A DNA stretch of 64,000 nucleotides. Source: Poseidonocella sp. HB161398 (lineage in GTDB: Bacteria > Pseudomonadota > Alphaproteobacteria > Rhodobacterales > Rhodobacteraceae). The notes below the pieces were generated by a model, which was not told the origin of the DNA, made no database searches, and worked only from the letters and a program-made list of their open reading frames with translations. The DNA is taken from contig NZ_VATA01000034.1 in NCBI RefSeq assembly GCF_005870025.1, positions 1-64,000 on the forward strand. Reading direction: 5' to 3'. Positions 37,061 through 47,437 of this stretch are shown here, one piece after another; position 1 is the stretch's first letter, and each line of letters begins with the position of its first letter. The position numbers and the translations under genes were made by a program.

Positions 37061-37413
37061 GGGCTCTCCTCCGGGCGCCGCCTCCCGGGCGCCTTGGCCC
37101 GCCGTCCGGGGCGGGGCAGGGCGACGCTAGCAGCCGGGCGCGGCGCCTGCCCTGCCGCCGCTTGCCGCAGGCGCGGGACCGGCGGGATTGCCGAGCCGGC
37201 CCGGCGTGATCTCGCAGGATGCCGAAAAAGTCCGTTTGGCCGAGGAGCTGGGGGCAAGACTGGAACAATCGTCCTGAAAGCGGCTGGACTTGCCCATACC
37301 TGAAGAAATCACCTGACCAGGTCGGGAACGAATTCCTCCACGACGAGGCGCTGGATTCCTTTTTCAGCAGCCTGCTAGATGGCGCATCCTGTCCCTGACC
37401 GCGGTGGCTGCCG
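37061..37413. other. Intergenic region containing a MITE-like element
   Basis: No gene is supported in these 353 bases between the divergent MFS and LysE genes. About half is the 172-bp element with terminal inverted repeats described separately. The remaining 148 bases beside the MFS start are GC-rich with no clear promoter. Confidence 0.45.
37209..37380. mobile_element. MITE-like element with 22-bp imperfect terminal inverted repeats
   Basis: ATCTCGCAGGATGCCGAAAAAG (37209-37230) and, inverted, ATCTAGCAGGCTGCTGAAAAAG (37359-37380) match at 19 of 22 positions. They bound a 172-base segment that is less GC-rich than its flanks and codes for nothing recognisable. The core GCAGGCTGCTGAAAAA resembles the ends of IS5/IS1182-type elements, from memory. 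A non-autonomous derivative of such an IS is the best reading. No clear target duplication was seen. Confidence 0.5.
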
Positions 37414-38031
37414 ATGACCGACCTGCTGCTCTTCCTGCCTGCGTGCTTCGCGCTGAACCTGGCCTTCGGGCCGAACAACCTGCTGGCGCTGACCCATGGC
37501 GCGCAGAACGGCGTCGCCTTCGCGGCGGCCGCCAGCCTGGCGCGCCTGGCTGTCTTCGTGCCGATGATCGCCGCCAGCGCGCTGGGGCTGGGCATGCTGC
37601 TCTCGGCTTCGGCGCTGCTCTTCGGCGCGGTCAAGATCGCCGGGGCCGCCTATCTGATCTGGATGGGGATCCGGCTGCTGCGGAGCCGCCCGGCACAGGC
37701 CGGCGGTGGCGCGGCGGGAGAGAGGCCGGCCTTCCGCCTGGCCTTCCGCCGCGAGGCGCTGGCCGCGATCGGCAATCCGAAGGCGATCCTGATCTTCGCC
37801 GCCTTCTTCCCGCAATTCGTCGACACCTCCGCCTACTGGCAGAGCTACGCGCTGCTCGGGGCGGTCTTCCTCGCGCTCGAGGCCTGCGCGATCCTGATCT
37901 ATGCCGCGGCGGGCCGCTTCGCCGCCGCCCTCGCCGCCTCGCGGCTGCACTGGTTCCAGCGGGGCTCGGGCGGCGGCATGATCGTCTTCGGCCTGCTCCT
38001 CCTCTTCAGCCCGCAGCCCGGGCGCGCCTAG
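37414..38031 (+). CDS. LysE family translocator
   Basis: The 205-residue membrane protein starts LLLFLPACFALNLAFGPNNLLALTHGAQNG, the LysE/RhtB pattern with the conserved P(G)PN turn. It has about six helices, including GAAYLIWMGIRLLRS and IGNPKAILIFAAFFPQFVD. Members export amino acids or related metabolites. It ends four bases into the convergent LysR gene, and such regulators often control adjacent exporters. The ATG at 37414 lies 34 bases after the right end of the MITE-like element, so the element may influence its promoter. Confidence 0.88.
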   Translation: MTDLLLFLPACFALNLAFGPNNLLALTHGAQNGVAFAAAASLARLAVFVPMIAASALGLGMLLSASALLFGAVKIAGAAYLIWMGIRLLRSRPAQAGGGAAGERPAFRLAFRREALAAIGNPKAILIFAAFFPQFVDTSAYWQSYALLGAVFLALEACAILIYAAAGRFAAALAASRLHWFQRGSGGGMIVFGLLLLFSPQPGRA

Positions 38032-38954
38032 CCGGAGGGCCCCATCCCGTGCTGGCGGGCGAGCTCGTCGAGGAAGGCGGCGACCGGGGCGCCGGGGGCG
38101 GCGCGCTTCGGCAGGAGCAGGTAGAGCCGCCGCTCGAGCGCGAGCCCCGCGATCTCGAGCAGGCAGATCCGCGGATCGCCGAAGAGCAGCGCCGCTTCGC
38201 GCGGCAGGATCGCGATGCCCGCGCCCGCGCGCACGAGGCAGAGCTGCGCGATGGTCGAATGGCAGCGGACCGGACCGGAGGCCAGCCGCGCGGGCAGGGC
38301 GGGGCATTCCGCCAGGAGCCGCGCCGTGCCGGTATCGGCATCGAGATGGATCAGCTCTTCGGCCCGGATCTCCTCCAGCGCGACCGGCCCTCCGCGCTGC
38401 GCCAGCGGGTGGTCGCGATGGCAGGCCAGGCCGAAGCGGTCGGCGTCGATCTCGCGCTGCTCCAGGTCGGGAGAGCTGCGCGCCCGCCCGGCGATCGCCA
38501 GATCGAGTGCGCCCGAGGCCACCCGCCGGGCCAGCTCCTCGGCGATGTCGTCATGCAGCGTCACCTCGATGGCCGGATGGCGGCGGCGGAAGGCGGCGAG
38601 AGCGGGCGCCACCAGCGGCGAGACCGCCGAGGGCGCCGCGCCGATCCGCAGCCGCCCCTCCAGCCCGCGGGCGCGGGCGCGCAGCTGCCGGACGGCGCCG
38701 TCGAGCTCGGCCAGCAGCGGGCGGGTCTCCTCGAGGAAGCCCAGCCCCAGCGTGGTCGGCTCGGGCGGGCGGCTGCGGCGGTCGAAGAGCGCGCCCCCGG
38801 CCAGTTCCTCGAGCTGGCGGACGGTCTCCGACAGGGCCGAGGGCACCACCCCCAGCCGGTCGGCGGCCCGTGCGAAGCTGCCCTCGGCCCAGATCGCGTG
38901 CACGGCGCGCAAATGGCGCAGCGAGAAATTCGTATTCTCCGAATCTGTCTTCAT
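38028..38954 (-). CDS. LysR-family transcriptional regulator
   Basis: The 308-residue protein has an N-terminal winged helix-turn-helix (NFSLRHLRAVHAIWAEGSFARAADRLGVVPSALSETVRQLEE) and a periplasmic-binding-fold effector domain (RLRIGAAPSAVSPLVAPAL onwards). It is divergent from the large FAD/FeS dehydrogenase gene, with only 66 bases between the starts, and converges with LysE by a 4-base overlap. Control of the dehydrogenase is most likely, and regulation of LysE is possible. The shared upstream region is AT-rich for this DNA. Confidence 0.88.
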   Translation of the reverse strand: MKTDSENTNFSLRHLRAVHAIWAEGSFARAADRLGVVPSALSETVRQLEELAGGALFDRRSRPPEPTTLGLGFLEETRPLLAELDGAVRQLRARARGLEGRLRIGAAPSAVSPLVAPALAAFRRRHPAIEVTLHDDIAEELARRVASGALDLAIAGRARSSPDLEQREIDADRFGLACHRDHPLAQRGGPVALEEIRAEELIHLDADTGTARLLAECPALPARLASGPVRCHSTIAQLCLVRAGAGIAILPREAALLFGDPRICLLEIAGLALERRLYLLLPKRAAPGAPVAAFLDELARQHGMGPSG

Positions 38955-39020
38955 AATTTTCTATTTCAAAGAACCTTTCCGATTGGTCAATATAGGTACG
39001 CCAGTAAGGAGTGCCTGCCA

Positions 39021-41864
39021 GTGACCGTCGATTCACCGGATTTCCGCCAGCCCCTGTCCCGTCTGCCCGCCGCGCTGGAAGCGGCCGGGTTCCGCGGCGG
39101 GATCGAGCGCGACAGCGCGCTGCGCGCGGCGATGTCGACGGACAATTCGGTCTACCGCATCCTGCCGGACCTGATCCTGTCGCCGCGCGATGCCGAGGAT
39201 GTCGTCACCGCGATGCGCGTGCTGGAGCGTCCGCCCTTCGACGCCGTCCCCGTCACCGCCCGCGGCGGCGGCACCGGCACCAACGGGCAGAGCCTGAACC
39301 GCGGCGTGATCCTCGACATGCGGCGCCACATGCACCGGCTGCTGGAACTCGACCCGGCGGGGCAATGGGCGGATGTCGAGCCGGGCATCGTGCTGGACGA
39401 CCTGAACGCGCAGCTCCGACCGCATGGCGTGTTCTTCGCGCCCGAGACCTCGACCTCGACCCGCTGCGTGCTGGGCGGGATGGTCTCGACCGATGCCTCG
39501 GGCAAGGGCTCGCGCATCTACGGCAAGACCTCGGACAACCTCCTGGGCGTCGAGATCGCGCGCGGGCGGGGGCTGGTCTCCAGCCTCGGCCCGGCGCCCG
39601 ACTGGGCGCAGCCGATGCTGGCGGCGGCGGAGGCGGCGGCGCGCGCCGGTCGGGCGGCCTTCATCGCCCATACCCCGCGGCTGAACCGCCGCTTCACCGG
39701 CTACGACCTGGAACGCGCCTGCCCCGAAGAGGGCGGCTTCGACTGGGGCCGGCTCTTCCCCGGCTCGGAGGGCACGCTGGGGCCGATCACCCGCATCCGG
39801 GTCAAGCTGCGGCCGCTGGCGAAGGAGAAGCGGCTGGTGGTGGCGGGCTTTGCCAGCTTCCGCGACTCTCTGGCGGCCGGCGTGCCGCTGCTCGCGGACG
39901 ATCCGACCGCGATCGAGGTGATGGACGAGCGGGTGGCGCAGCTGGCGGGCGATGCCGGGCTGCTCGGCCGCCTGCCCGAAGCGCTGCGCCCCGCCGATGG
40001 CGCCGCCCCGGCCTATACCTTCGTGGAGTTCAACGGCGACGATCCCGAAGAGCTGGCCCTTCGGCTCGCCGCCTGCGAGGCGCGGCTGCAGTCGCTGCCC
40101 GGCATCCGCGCGGTGCATGTCGCGCGCGATCCGGCCGAGATCCGCGAGCTCTGGGCGATCCGCTCCGCCGGGGTGGGGCTGCTCGGCAAGGTCGAGGGCC
40201 GCGCCCGCCCGGTGGCCTTCGTCGAGGATTGCGTTGTCCCGCCCCAGGAACTGCCCGGCTTTCTCGACGGCTTCCTCGGCATCCTGACGCGGCACGGGCT
40301 GGGCTTCGGCATCTACGGCCATGTCGATGTCGGCTGCCTGCATATCCGCCCGGCGCTCGATATCGACAGCGAGGCGGACCGCGCGCGGCTGGCGGCGGTC
40401 TCGGACGAGATCTTCGCGCTGGTGAACCGCCATGGCGGCATCTTCTGGGGCGAGCACGGCAAGGGCGTGCGCGGCGCCTATCTGGAGGAATGGATCGGCG
40501 CCGAGGCCTATCGCGCGCTGCAGGGGGTCAAGGCGGCCTTCGACCCGCAGGGGCGGTTCAACCCGGGCAAGCTGGTCTCGAACGGCGCGCCGGTGATGGG
40601 GATCGCGACCACGCCCTTCCGGCCGTTCAACGCGCCCGAGGGCGATCCGCTGGAGAAGGCCTTCCGCTGCAACGGCAATGCGCAGTGCCTCAGCTATGCC
40701 GCGGCGACGCCGATGTGCCCCTCCTTCAAGGCGACGGGCGACCTGCGGCATTCGCCGAAGGGCCGCGCCGATGCGCTGCGCGCCTGGCACGAGGACCGGC
40801 GGACCGGCATGGCGAGCGTCGACGAGGCAGAGCTGGCGGCGGTGCTCGACACCTGCCTCGGCTGCAAGGCCTGCGCCTCGACCTGCCCGGTGCAGGTCGA
40901 CATTCCGGCGATGCGCGCGGCCTTCCTCGAGGACTATCACGGCCGCCAGGCGCGGCCGCTGGCGGACCGGCTGTCGATGCTGGCGGAGCGGCTGAGCCCC
41001 TGGATGATGCGCGCGCTGCCGGTGATGCGGCCGCTCTGGCCGCTGGCCTCGGGGATCGCGGGCCGGCTGATGGAGATGGAGGATCTGCCCCGCCGCCTGG
41101 CCCGGCCGCTGCCGCGGGCGGCGCGGATCCGGGTGGCCGATCTGGGGCGCGGGCCGCTGCCCGGGGGCACGGTGCTGGTCTGGATGGACTGGTTCTCGGC
41201 GCTGTTCGACGGCACGGCGCAGCGCGACGTGCGGCGCGGGCTCGAGGCGCTCGGCTACAGGCCGCGCTTCGTCGAGATGCGGCCGGCGGGCAAGCTCTCG
41301 GGCGATCTGGGCGACCGGGCGGGATTCGCGAAGATGGCGGACCGGCTGGAGGCGGCGCTGAAGGCCGGGGCGGCCACGGGCGCGCCGATGATCGGGCTCG
41401 ATCCGGCCTTCGTCATGGCGCTGCGGCAGGACTACCGCAAGGCGGGGCGCGATGTGCCGGCGCTGCTGCTGCCGCAGGAATTCCTGGCGGCCGAGGCGGC
41501 GGGCGGGCGGGCCTTCCCGCAGGCGCCGGGCGGGACGGTCGCGGTCTTCGCCCATTGCACCGAGGCGACCGGGGCGCCCGCCGCGCGCAGCGACTGGGCG
41601 GCGGTCTTTGCCGCGGTCGGGCTCGAGGCCGGGACGCCGGCGACGGGCTGCTGCGGCATGGCGGGGATGTTCGGCCACAAGGCGCGCCACCAGAAGATGT
41701 CGCGGCGGCTCTTCGACCTGTCCTGGACCGGGCCGCTCGCGCAGGCGCGCGAGGCCGCGGCGACCGGCTATTCCTGCCGCTGCCAGGCCGAACGGCTGAC
41801 GGGGCGCGCGCTGCGCCATCCGCTGGGGATGATCGCCGACCGGCTGGAGGCCGGCGCCGGCTGA
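39021..41864 (+). CDS. FAD/FeS dehydrogenase of the YdiJ (D-2-hydroxyglutarate dehydrogenase-like) family
   Basis: The 947-residue protein joins an FAD-linked oxidase with an iron-sulfur half. The FAD part shows VTARGGGTGTNGQSLNRGVILDMRRHMHRLLELD, GGMVSTDASGKGSRIYGKTSDNL, GSEGTLGPITRIRVKL and GIYGHVDVGCLHIRP. The FeS part shows RCNGNAQC..MCPSFKA, CLGCKACASTCPVQVDIP, and the late GCCGMAGMFGH box. Such enzymes oxidise D-2-hydroxy acids and pass electrons to the respiratory chain. The start is a GTG at 39021 with AAGGAG 9 bases before it; no ATG fits the domain start. It is divergent from the LysR gene. Confidence 0.88.
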   Translation: MTVDSPDFRQPLSRLPAALEAAGFRGGIERDSALRAAMSTDNSVYRILPDLILSPRDAEDVVTAMRVLERPPFDAVPVTARGGGTGTNGQSLNRGVILDMRRHMHRLLELDPAGQWADVEPGIVLDDLNAQLRPHGVFFAPETSTSTRCVLGGMVSTDASGKGSRIYGKTSDNLLGVEIARGRGLVSSLGPAPDWAQPMLAAAEAAARAGRAAFIAHTPRLNRRFTGYDLERACPEEGGFDWGRLFPGSEGTLGPITRIRVKLRPLAKEKRLVVAGFASFRDSLAAGVPLLADDPTAIEVMDERVAQLAGDAGLLGRLPEALRPADGAAPAYTFVEFNGDDPEELALRLAACEARLQSLPGIRAVHVARDPAEIRELWAIRSAGVGLLGKVEGRARPVAFVEDCVVPPQELPGFLDGFLGILTRHGLGFGIYGHVDVGCLHIRPALDIDSEADRARLAAVSDEIFALVNRHGGIFWGEHGKGVRGAYLEEWIGAEAYRALQGVKAAFDPQGRFNPGKLVSNGAPVMGIATTPFRPFNAPEGDPLEKAFRCNGNAQCLSYAAATPMCPSFKATGDLRHSPKGRADALRAWHEDRRTGMASVDEAELAAVLDTCLGCKACASTCPVQVDIPAMRAAFLEDYHGRQARPLADRLSMLAERLSPWMMRALPVMRPLWPLASGIAGRLMEMEDLPRRLARPLPRAARIRVADLGRGPLPGGTVLVWMDWFSALFDGTAQRDVRRGLEALGYRPRFVEMRPAGKLSGDLGDRAGFAKMADRLEAALKAGAATGAPMIGLDPAFVMALRQDYRKAGRDVPALLLPQEFLAAEAAGGRAFPQAPGGTVAVFAHCTEATGAPAARSDWAAVFAAVGLEAGTPATGCCGMAGMFGHKARHQKMSRRLFDLSWTGPLAQAREAAATGYSCRCQAERLTGRALRHPLGMIADRLEAGAG

Positions 41865-41868
41865 GTGC

Positions 41869-42900
41869 TCACTTCGCCGCCAGGCGCGTCTCCAGCGCCG
41901 CCAGGCGCCGCTCCATGTCGTTGAGCCGCCGCTCGGCGCGGCGCAGCTGCACCGACTGGCGGCTGGCGATGTCGAGCAGGCTGCCGATGATCTCGTCCTC
42001 GATCACGGCGGGGTCATAGGCGGGCGCGTCCGGGACCGGCGCCGAGAGCAGGTCGATGCCGGTGCGCGCCTCGATCTCGCGCAGCATGGGCGCGTGGCGC
42101 TCGATCACCGGGGCGAACTGGCTGTTGTCGAAGAGGAAGCGGAACCGCTCCGACAGTGCCAGCGGCATCCGGCCCCGGCGCTTCTTCGGCAGGAAGGTCG
42201 CCTCGGCGAAATCCGGCAGGCAGGGCGCGTCGACCTGGTTGTTGACCGCGGCGCGCAGCATCTGCTCGGAGAGCGGCAGCCGGGCCTGGCGCTCCAGCCC
42301 GTCCGAGCCGAGCTTGATGCCGATCAGTTCCGAGAAATCCGCCAGCGGGTCGATGCCGCGCTCGAACAGGCGCAGGGTGACCCGCTCGCCCAGAAGGTCG
42401 ATCCAGCCGGTGATCGGCGCGTACTGGGCCATCATCCGGTCACCGGCCTCCGCGAGCGATTCCACCGGCCCGGCATTGGTCTTGTGCAGCACCGACCACT
42501 GCGCGCAGGCCGAGGGCAGCCAGCTGCCGACCGGGCGGGCATAGGCGACGACGCGCAGGTCGATCCGCTCGGCCAGCCGTTCGAAGAAGGGCCGGAAATT
42601 CTCGAGCAGCGGCAGATAGGCCTCGTTGGAGAAGATGAAGCGGGTGGCATCCTCGCGCTCGGCCAGGTCGCCGAGCTGGCGGGCCAGCGTCTCGGCCAGG
42701 CGCCGGTGCGACGAGGCGTCCTGGTCGCGGAAGCGGTTGAAGCCGGCGAGCCCCTCGAACGCGGTGTCGAGCTGGCCCATCCACATCCCCATGTAGCGCG
42801 CCCGGCCGGCACGCAGCGCCGCCGGGCTGTCGCGCAGGGCGGCCTGGATCGACGAGGTGCCGGTCTTGCCCATGCCGATGTGGAAAATCGCTTCTGCCAT
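41869..42900 (-). CDS. Sulfotransferase-family protein
   Basis: The 343-residue product opens with AIFHIGMGKTGTSSIQAAL, the 5'-phosphosulfate loop of PAPS-dependent sulfotransferases, and continues with FIFSNEAYLP and RVVAYARPVGSWLPSACAQW, which resembles the 3'-phosphate-binding region. The last 60 residues form a charged coiled coil (SVQLRRAERRLNDMERRLAALETRLAAK). The acceptor is unknown; sugars or cell-surface glycans are usual. The ATG at 42900 has a GGCAGGAGAG ribosome site. It converges with the dehydrogenase gene, four bases apart, and lies downstream of the RND pump terminator. Confidence 0.75.
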   Translation of the reverse strand: MAEAIFHIGMGKTGTSSIQAALRDSPAALRAGRARYMGMWMGQLDTAFEGLAGFNRFRDQDASSHRRLAETLARQLGDLAEREDATRFIFSNEAYLPLLENFRPFFERLAERIDLRVVAYARPVGSWLPSACAQWSVLHKTNAGPVESLAEAGDRMMAQYAPITGWIDLLGERVTLRLFERGIDPLADFSELIGIKLGSDGLERQARLPLSEQMLRAAVNNQVDAPCLPDFAEATFLPKKRRGRMPLALSERFRFLFDNSQFAPVIERHAPMLREIEARTGIDLLSAPVPDAPAYDPAVIEDEIIGSLLDIASRQSVQLRRAERRLNDMERRLAALETRLAAK

Positions 42901-43004
42901 CTGTCTCTCCTGCCGTCGCGCCCGGCTGCGGCGCGATCGGGCCGATATGGCCATAAATGCGCCCCGGCCGAAAGGGGCAGCGGCCGCCGCCGGACCCGTC
43001 CGGC

Positions 43005-43036
43005 AAGAAAACGGGCGGCGCCCGGAGGCGCCGCCC
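43005..43036 (-). terminator. Intrinsic terminator of the RND efflux operon
   Basis: On the minus strand a perfect 10-bp stem (43027-43036 with 43013-43022, 4-base loop) is followed by GTTTTCTT. It lies 25 bases beyond the pump gene's stop codon and shows both parts of a classical intrinsic terminator. Confidence 0.75.
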
Positions 43037-43060
43037 TTGGGATTGTTGGGATCGGACGGC

Positions 43061-46000
43061 TCAGTGGCCGGTATCGGCCTGAGCGGCTGCCGGGGTCGGC
43101 GCCTTGCGGCGGGTCAGCCGCGCGACGACCACGAAGAAGACCGGCACGAAGAGCACGCCCAGCACGGTCGCCGAGATCGTCCCGCCGAGCACGCCCGAGC
43201 CGATCGCCTGCCGCCCGCCCGAGCCCGCGCCGGTCGACAGGACCAGCGGCAGCACGCCGAGCGAGAAGGCCATCGAGGTCATGATGATCGGACGGAAGCG
43301 CTGCCGCGCCGCCTCGCGCACCGCCTCGAGCAGCGGCTCGCCGTGCTGGTAGCGGTCGCGGGCGAATTCCACGATCATGATCGCGTTCTTGCCGGTCAGG
43401 CCGATCACGGTGAGCAGGCCCACCTGGAAGAACACGCCGTTCTCGAACCCGCCGACCCAGGCGCCGAGCAGCGCGCCGAGCACCCCGATCGGCATGGCCA
43501 GCATCACCGCGAAGGGGATCGACCAGCTTTCGTAGAGCGCGGCGAGCGACAGGAACACGGCGGCCAGCGACAGCGCGTAGAGCATCGGCGCCTGGCTGCC
43601 GGATTCCACCTCCTCGAGCGAGAGGCCGGTCCAGGCGAGATTGTAGCCCTCGGGCAGCTGGGTCACCAGCCGCTCCATCTCGGCCATCGCCTCGCCGGTG
43701 GTCACGCCCGGCGCGGGCGAGCCCTGGATCTGCATCGACGGCACGCCGTTGTAGCGCACGACGCCCTGCGGCCCGTAGGTCCAGCTGCCCTGCGCGAAGT
43801 TCGAGAAGGGCACGAGCCCGCCGGAGTCGTTGCGGACCCGCCATTGCTCGATATCCGAGGGGGTGGCGCGGGATTCCGCCTGGCCCTGGACATAGACCTT
43901 CTTGATCCGGCCGTTGTCGATGAAGTCGTTCACGTAGCTGCCGGCCCAGGCGATGTTGAGCAGGTTCCCCACATCCGAGGCCGAGACCCCCATCGCCCCG
44001 GCCTTGCGCCAGTCGATGTCGAGGTTGTACTGCGCCGCGTCCTCCAGCCCCGAGGGCCGCACCGAGCCGATCAGCGGGCTCTGCGAGGCCATGCCGAGAA
44101 GCTGGTTGCGGGCTTCCAGAAGCTGTTCATGCGTCTGGCTGCCGCGCGCCTGCAGGTAGAAGTCGAAGCCCGAGACGTTGCCCAGTTCGATCACCGAAGG
44201 CGGCACGATCGGAAAGACGAAGGCGTCCTGGATGCCCATGAAGGCCGGGAAGGCGCGCCCGGCGATGGCCTGGGCGCTCTGGTCCGGCCGCGGCCGGTCC
44301 TCCCAGTCCTTCAGCCGCACGAAGGCGAGGCCCATGTTCTGGCCCTGGCCCGCGAAGGAGAAGCCGACCACGCCGAACATCGCCTGCACGTTCTCGGATT
44401 CGACGTCGAGGAAGTGGTTCTCCACCTGCTTGACGACTTCCAGCGTGCGCTCGGCCGTGGCGCCGGTGGGCGCCTGGATCAGGGTGAAGAGGATGCCCTG
44501 GTCCTCGTCGGGCAGGAAGCCCGTGGGCGTGCGCTGGAACAGCGTCACCACGCCCGCGCCGATCAGCAGGTAGAGGATCCCGACCCGCAGCGGCCGCCGG
44601 ACCAGATAGCCGACGAAGCCGCCATAGCCGTGGTTCACCTTGTCGAAGCCGCGGTTGAAGAGGCCGAAGAAGCCGCGCGTCTTGTGCGGGGTGTTCTTCA
44701 GGATCGTCGCGCAGAGCGCCGGGGTCAGGGTCAGCGCGACCAGCACCGACAGCGCCATGGCCGAGACGATGGTCACCGAGAACTGCTGGTAGATCACCCC
44801 GGTCGAGCCGCCGAAGAAGGCCATCGGGACGAACACCGCCGACAGGACCATGGCGATGCCGATCAGCGCGCCGGTGATCTGGTCCATCGACTTGCGCGTG
44901 GCCTCGACCGGCGACAGCCCTTCCTCGTGCATGATCCGCTCGACGTTTTCCACCACCACGATGGCGTCATCGACCAGAAGGCCGATCGCCAGCACCATGG
45001 CGAGCATGGTCAGCGTGTTGATCGAGAAGCCGAGCGCCGCCATGATCCCGAATGTGCCCAGCAGCACGACCGGCACGGCGAGGGTGGGGATGATCGTCGC
45101 CCGCAGGTTCTGCAGGAAGAGCAGCATCACCAGGAAGACCAGCACGATGGCCTCGAGCAGGGTCTTGATCACCTCGTGGATCGAGATTTCCACGAAGGGC
45201 GTGGTGTCGAAGGGGATGACGTATTCCATGCCCTCGGGGAAGAAACGGGCGAATTCCTCGACCCGCTGCTTCACCCGGTGCGCGGTGTCGAGCGCGTTGG
45301 CGCCCGGCGCGAGGCTGATCGCCATGCCCGAGGCCGGACCGCGGTTGTAGCGCGCGATGGTCGAGTAGTTCTCGGCGCCGATCTCCACCTTCGCCACGTC
45401 GTCGAGCAGGACGAGACCGCCATCGGTCTCGGCGCGCAGGACGATCTGGCGGAAATCCTCCGGCGTCGACAAGAGCGACTGCGCGGTGATCGTGGCGTTG
45501 AGCATCTGCCCTTCGGGGGCGGGACGCGAGCCGAAGGCGCCGGCCGAGATCTGGGCGTTCTCCTCGGAGACCGCGGCGACCACGTCCGAGGGCGTCAGCT
45601 CGTAGGCGGCCAGCTTGGCCGGATCGAGCCAGATCCGCATCGCGTACTGGCCGCCGAAGACCTGGACATTGCCCACGCCCTCGACCCGGCTGAGATCGTC
45701 GAGCAGGTTCGAGACCAGGTAGTCCGACAGGTCGGCCTGCTCGAAGGTGCCGTCGGGCGAGACCAGGCCCACGACCATCAGGAAGCCGGCCGAGCTCTTC
45801 TGCACGGTGACGCCCTGGCGCTGCACCGCTTCGGGCAGCAGCGAGGTCGCCTGGCTCAGCTTGTTCTGCACCTGCACCTGGGCGATGTCCGGGTCGGTCC
45901 CGGTCTCGAAGGTCAGGGTGATCTGCGCCGAGCCCGCCGAGGTCGAGCTCGAGGACATGTAGCGCATGCCGTCGAGCCCGGTCATCTGCTGCTCGATGAC

Positions 46001-46189
46001 CTGGGTGACGGTATTGGCGACGGTTTCGGCCGAGGCGCCGGGATAGGTTGCGCGGATCTGCACCGAGGGCGGCGCGATCTGCGGATACTGCGACACGGGC
46101 AGCGTGAAGATCGAGAGAATCCCGATCCCCATGATGATGATCGAAATCACCCAGGCGAAGATCGGGCGATCGATGAAGAAGCGGGCCAT
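43061..46189 (-). CDS. RND multidrug efflux pump, inner membrane transporter (AcrB/MexB, HAE1 family)
   Basis: The 1042-residue protein has the full HAE1 layout: a first helix ([32 protein letters not shown]), two large periplasmic loops and twelve helices. The proton-relay Asp pair is in [18 protein letters not shown], near residue 405, and the late motif is [15 protein letters not shown]. It exports drugs or other hydrophobic compounds with the adaptor encoded 47 bases upstream. No outer membrane channel gene is in the operon, so a TolC/OprM elsewhere must be shared. A terminator follows. Confidence 0.93.
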   Translation of the reverse strand: MARFFIDRPIFAWVISIIIMGIGILSIFTLPVSQYPQIAPPSVQIRATYPGASAETVANTVTQVIEQQMTGLDGMRYMSSSSTSAGSAQITLTFETGTDPDIAQVQVQNKLSQATSLLPEAVQRQGVTVQKSSAGFLMVVGLVSPDGTFEQADLSDYLVSNLLDDLSRVEGVGNVQVFGGQYAMRIWLDPAKLAAYELTPSDVVAAVSEENAQISAGAFGSRPAPEGQMLNATITAQSLLSTPEDFRQIVLRAETDGGLVLLDDVAKVEIGAENYSTIARYNRGPASGMAISLAPGANALDTAHRVKQRVEEFARFFPEGMEYVIPFDTTPFVEISIHEVIKTLLEAIVLVFLVMLLFLQNLRATIIPTLAVPVVLLGTFGIMAALGFSINTLTMLAMVLAIGLLVDDAIVVVENVERIMHEEGLSPVEATRKSMDQITGALIGIAMVLSAVFVPMAFFGGSTGVIYQQFSVTIVSAMALSVLVALTLTPALCATILKNTPHKTRGFFGLFNRGFDKVNHGYGGFVGYLVRRPLRVGILYLLIGAGVVTLFQRTPTGFLPDEDQGILFTLIQAPTGATAERTLEVVKQVENHFLDVESENVQAMFGVVGFSFAGQGQNMGLAFVRLKDWEDRPRPDQSAQAIAGRAFPAFMGIQDAFVFPIVPPSVIELGNVSGFDFYLQARGSQTHEQLLEARNQLLGMASQSPLIGSVRPSGLEDAAQYNLDIDWRKAGAMGVSASDVGNLLNIAWAGSYVNDFIDNGRIKKVYVQGQAESRATPSDIEQWRVRNDSGGLVPFSNFAQGSWTYGPQGVVRYNGVPSMQIQGSPAPGVTTGEAMAEMERLVTQLPEGYNLAWTGLSLEEVESGSQAPMLYALSLAAVFLSLAALYESWSIPFAVMLAMPIGVLGALLGAWVGGFENGVFFQVGLLTVIGLTGKNAIMIVEFARDRYQHGEPLLEAVREAARQRFRPIIMTSMAFSLGVLPLVLSTGAGSGGRQAIGSGVLGGTISATVLGVLFVPVFFVVVARLTRRKAPTPAAAQADTGH

Positions 46190-46236
46190 GGGGGTACTCC
46201 GGGGAACAGGGGGTCAGAACAAGCCGGGGACGCGGC

Positions 46237-47385
46237 TCATTCCGTCATGGCATCGGTGGCGGCTTCGCGCTCCTGCGGCACGACGGTCGCGCCGGGAGCG
46301 GTCTTCTGCAGGCCCGCGACGATGATGCGGTCGCCGGGATTGAAGCCGGAATCGACGACCCAGGCGTTGCCGCGGTCCTCGATGATCTCGAGCGGGCGCA
46401 TCTCGACGACATTGTCGGCATTCACGACCAGCGCGGTGGGATTGCCGCGGCGGTCGCGGGTCACGCCCTCCTGCGGGACGACATAGACATTGTCGACCGT
46501 GGCGGTCGGCATCTGCACCTGGACATACATGCCCGGCAGCAGCAGCTTGTCGGGATTGTCGAAGGTCAGGCGCAGCACGACCACGCCGGTCTGCTCGTCG
46601 ACATGCGGCTCGGCGGCGGTCAGCATCCCGGTCTGCTCGTAGATGGTGCCGTCGGCCAGGCGCAGCTGCACCGTCTGGTCCTCGACGCCGGGCTCGGTGG
46701 CGCTGCCGCGGCGGCGCCAGCGCAGCACGTCGGCGGCCGACTGGGTGACGTCGACATAGACCGTGTCGATATTGCGGATCACCGCCAGCGCGCTGGTCTG
46801 TCCGGTGGTCACCAGCGCGCCCGAGGACACGTCCGAGCGGCCGATCTCGCCCGAGAGCCTTGCATGGATCGAGGTGCGGTCCAGCTCGATCTGCGCCGAG
46901 GTCAGCTGCGCCTGCGCCACGAGAACCTGCGCCTGCGCCTGCTCGCGCGCGGTGCGGGCGTCGTCGACGGCCTGCTGGGTGCCGACGCGGCGGTCGAGCA
47001 GCTCGGTCACGCGCTTCTCGTCGCGCTCGGCCGCGGCAAGCTGCGCCTGGGCGGCGGCGACGGAGGCATTCGCCTGCTGCACCGCAGCGTCATAGGTCGC
47101 CGGGTCGATCGTGTAGAGCAGGTCGCCCTGCTCGACATGGCTGCCCTCGGCGAAGTGGCGTTCGGTGATGATCCCGGCCACCTGCGGGCGCACCTCGGCC
47201 ACGGCCGAGGCGACGACGCGCCCGGGCAGGGTCGAGGTCAGGGTGATGGTCTGCGGCTCGAGGGTGACGACGGTCACCGGGCTCGGCGGCTGTCCGCCGC
47301 CCTGCTGCGCCACGGCAGGCTGGGCGAGCATGCCGGCGGCAAGCGCAAGGGCCAGGAACTGGCGGGAAAATCGGGTGGAACACAT
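46237..47385 (-). CDS. RND efflux periplasmic adaptor (AcrA/MexA type)
   Basis: The 382-residue membrane-fusion protein has a signal peptide (FLALALAAGMLAQPAVAQ, no lipobox). It has the lipoyl/barrel segments (TLPGRVVASAVAEVRPQVAGIITERHFAEGSHVEQGDLLYTID), a coiled-coil hairpin of about 70 residues and a final barrel domain (VPQEGVTRDRRGNPTALVV). It links the inner membrane pump with an outer membrane channel. The ATG at 47385 is preferred because GGAG lies at a suitable distance; a GTG nine bases upstream is possible. It is divergent from the TetR gene with a palindromic site between. Confidence 0.9.
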   Translation of the reverse strand: MCSTRFSRQFLALALAAGMLAQPAVAQQGGGQPPSPVTVVTLEPQTITLTSTLPGRVVASAVAEVRPQVAGIITERHFAEGSHVEQGDLLYTIDPATYDAAVQQANASVAAAQAQLAAAERDEKRVTELLDRRVGTQQAVDDARTAREQAQAQVLVAQAQLTSAQIELDRTSIHARLSGEIGRSDVSSGALVTTGQTSALAVIRNIDTVYVDVTQSAADVLRWRRRGSATEPGVEDQTVQLRLADGTIYEQTGMLTAAEPHVDEQTGVVVLRLTFDNPDKLLLPGMYVQVQMPTATVDNVYVVPQEGVTRDRRGNPTALVVNADNVVEMRPLEIIEDRGNAWVVDSGFNPGDRIIVAGLQKTAPGATVVPQEREAATDAMTE

Positions 47386-47437
47386 TGCTGTCACTCCGCG
47401 TGGGGGGACCCTTGCCCGGCCCCGGGACTTGAATTAC

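Noticed and set aside
39021-41864. Possible fusion of two separate genes (FAD oxidase and FeS protein)
   Set aside because: The YdiJ-type family normally has both halves in one chain of about 950-1000 residues, so this is the usual form.
42857-46486. A 1209-codon open frame on the plus strand opposite the RND pump gene
   Set aside because: The composition is biased to His, Arg, Asp and Gln with no recognisable domain. The pump on the other strand is unambiguous.
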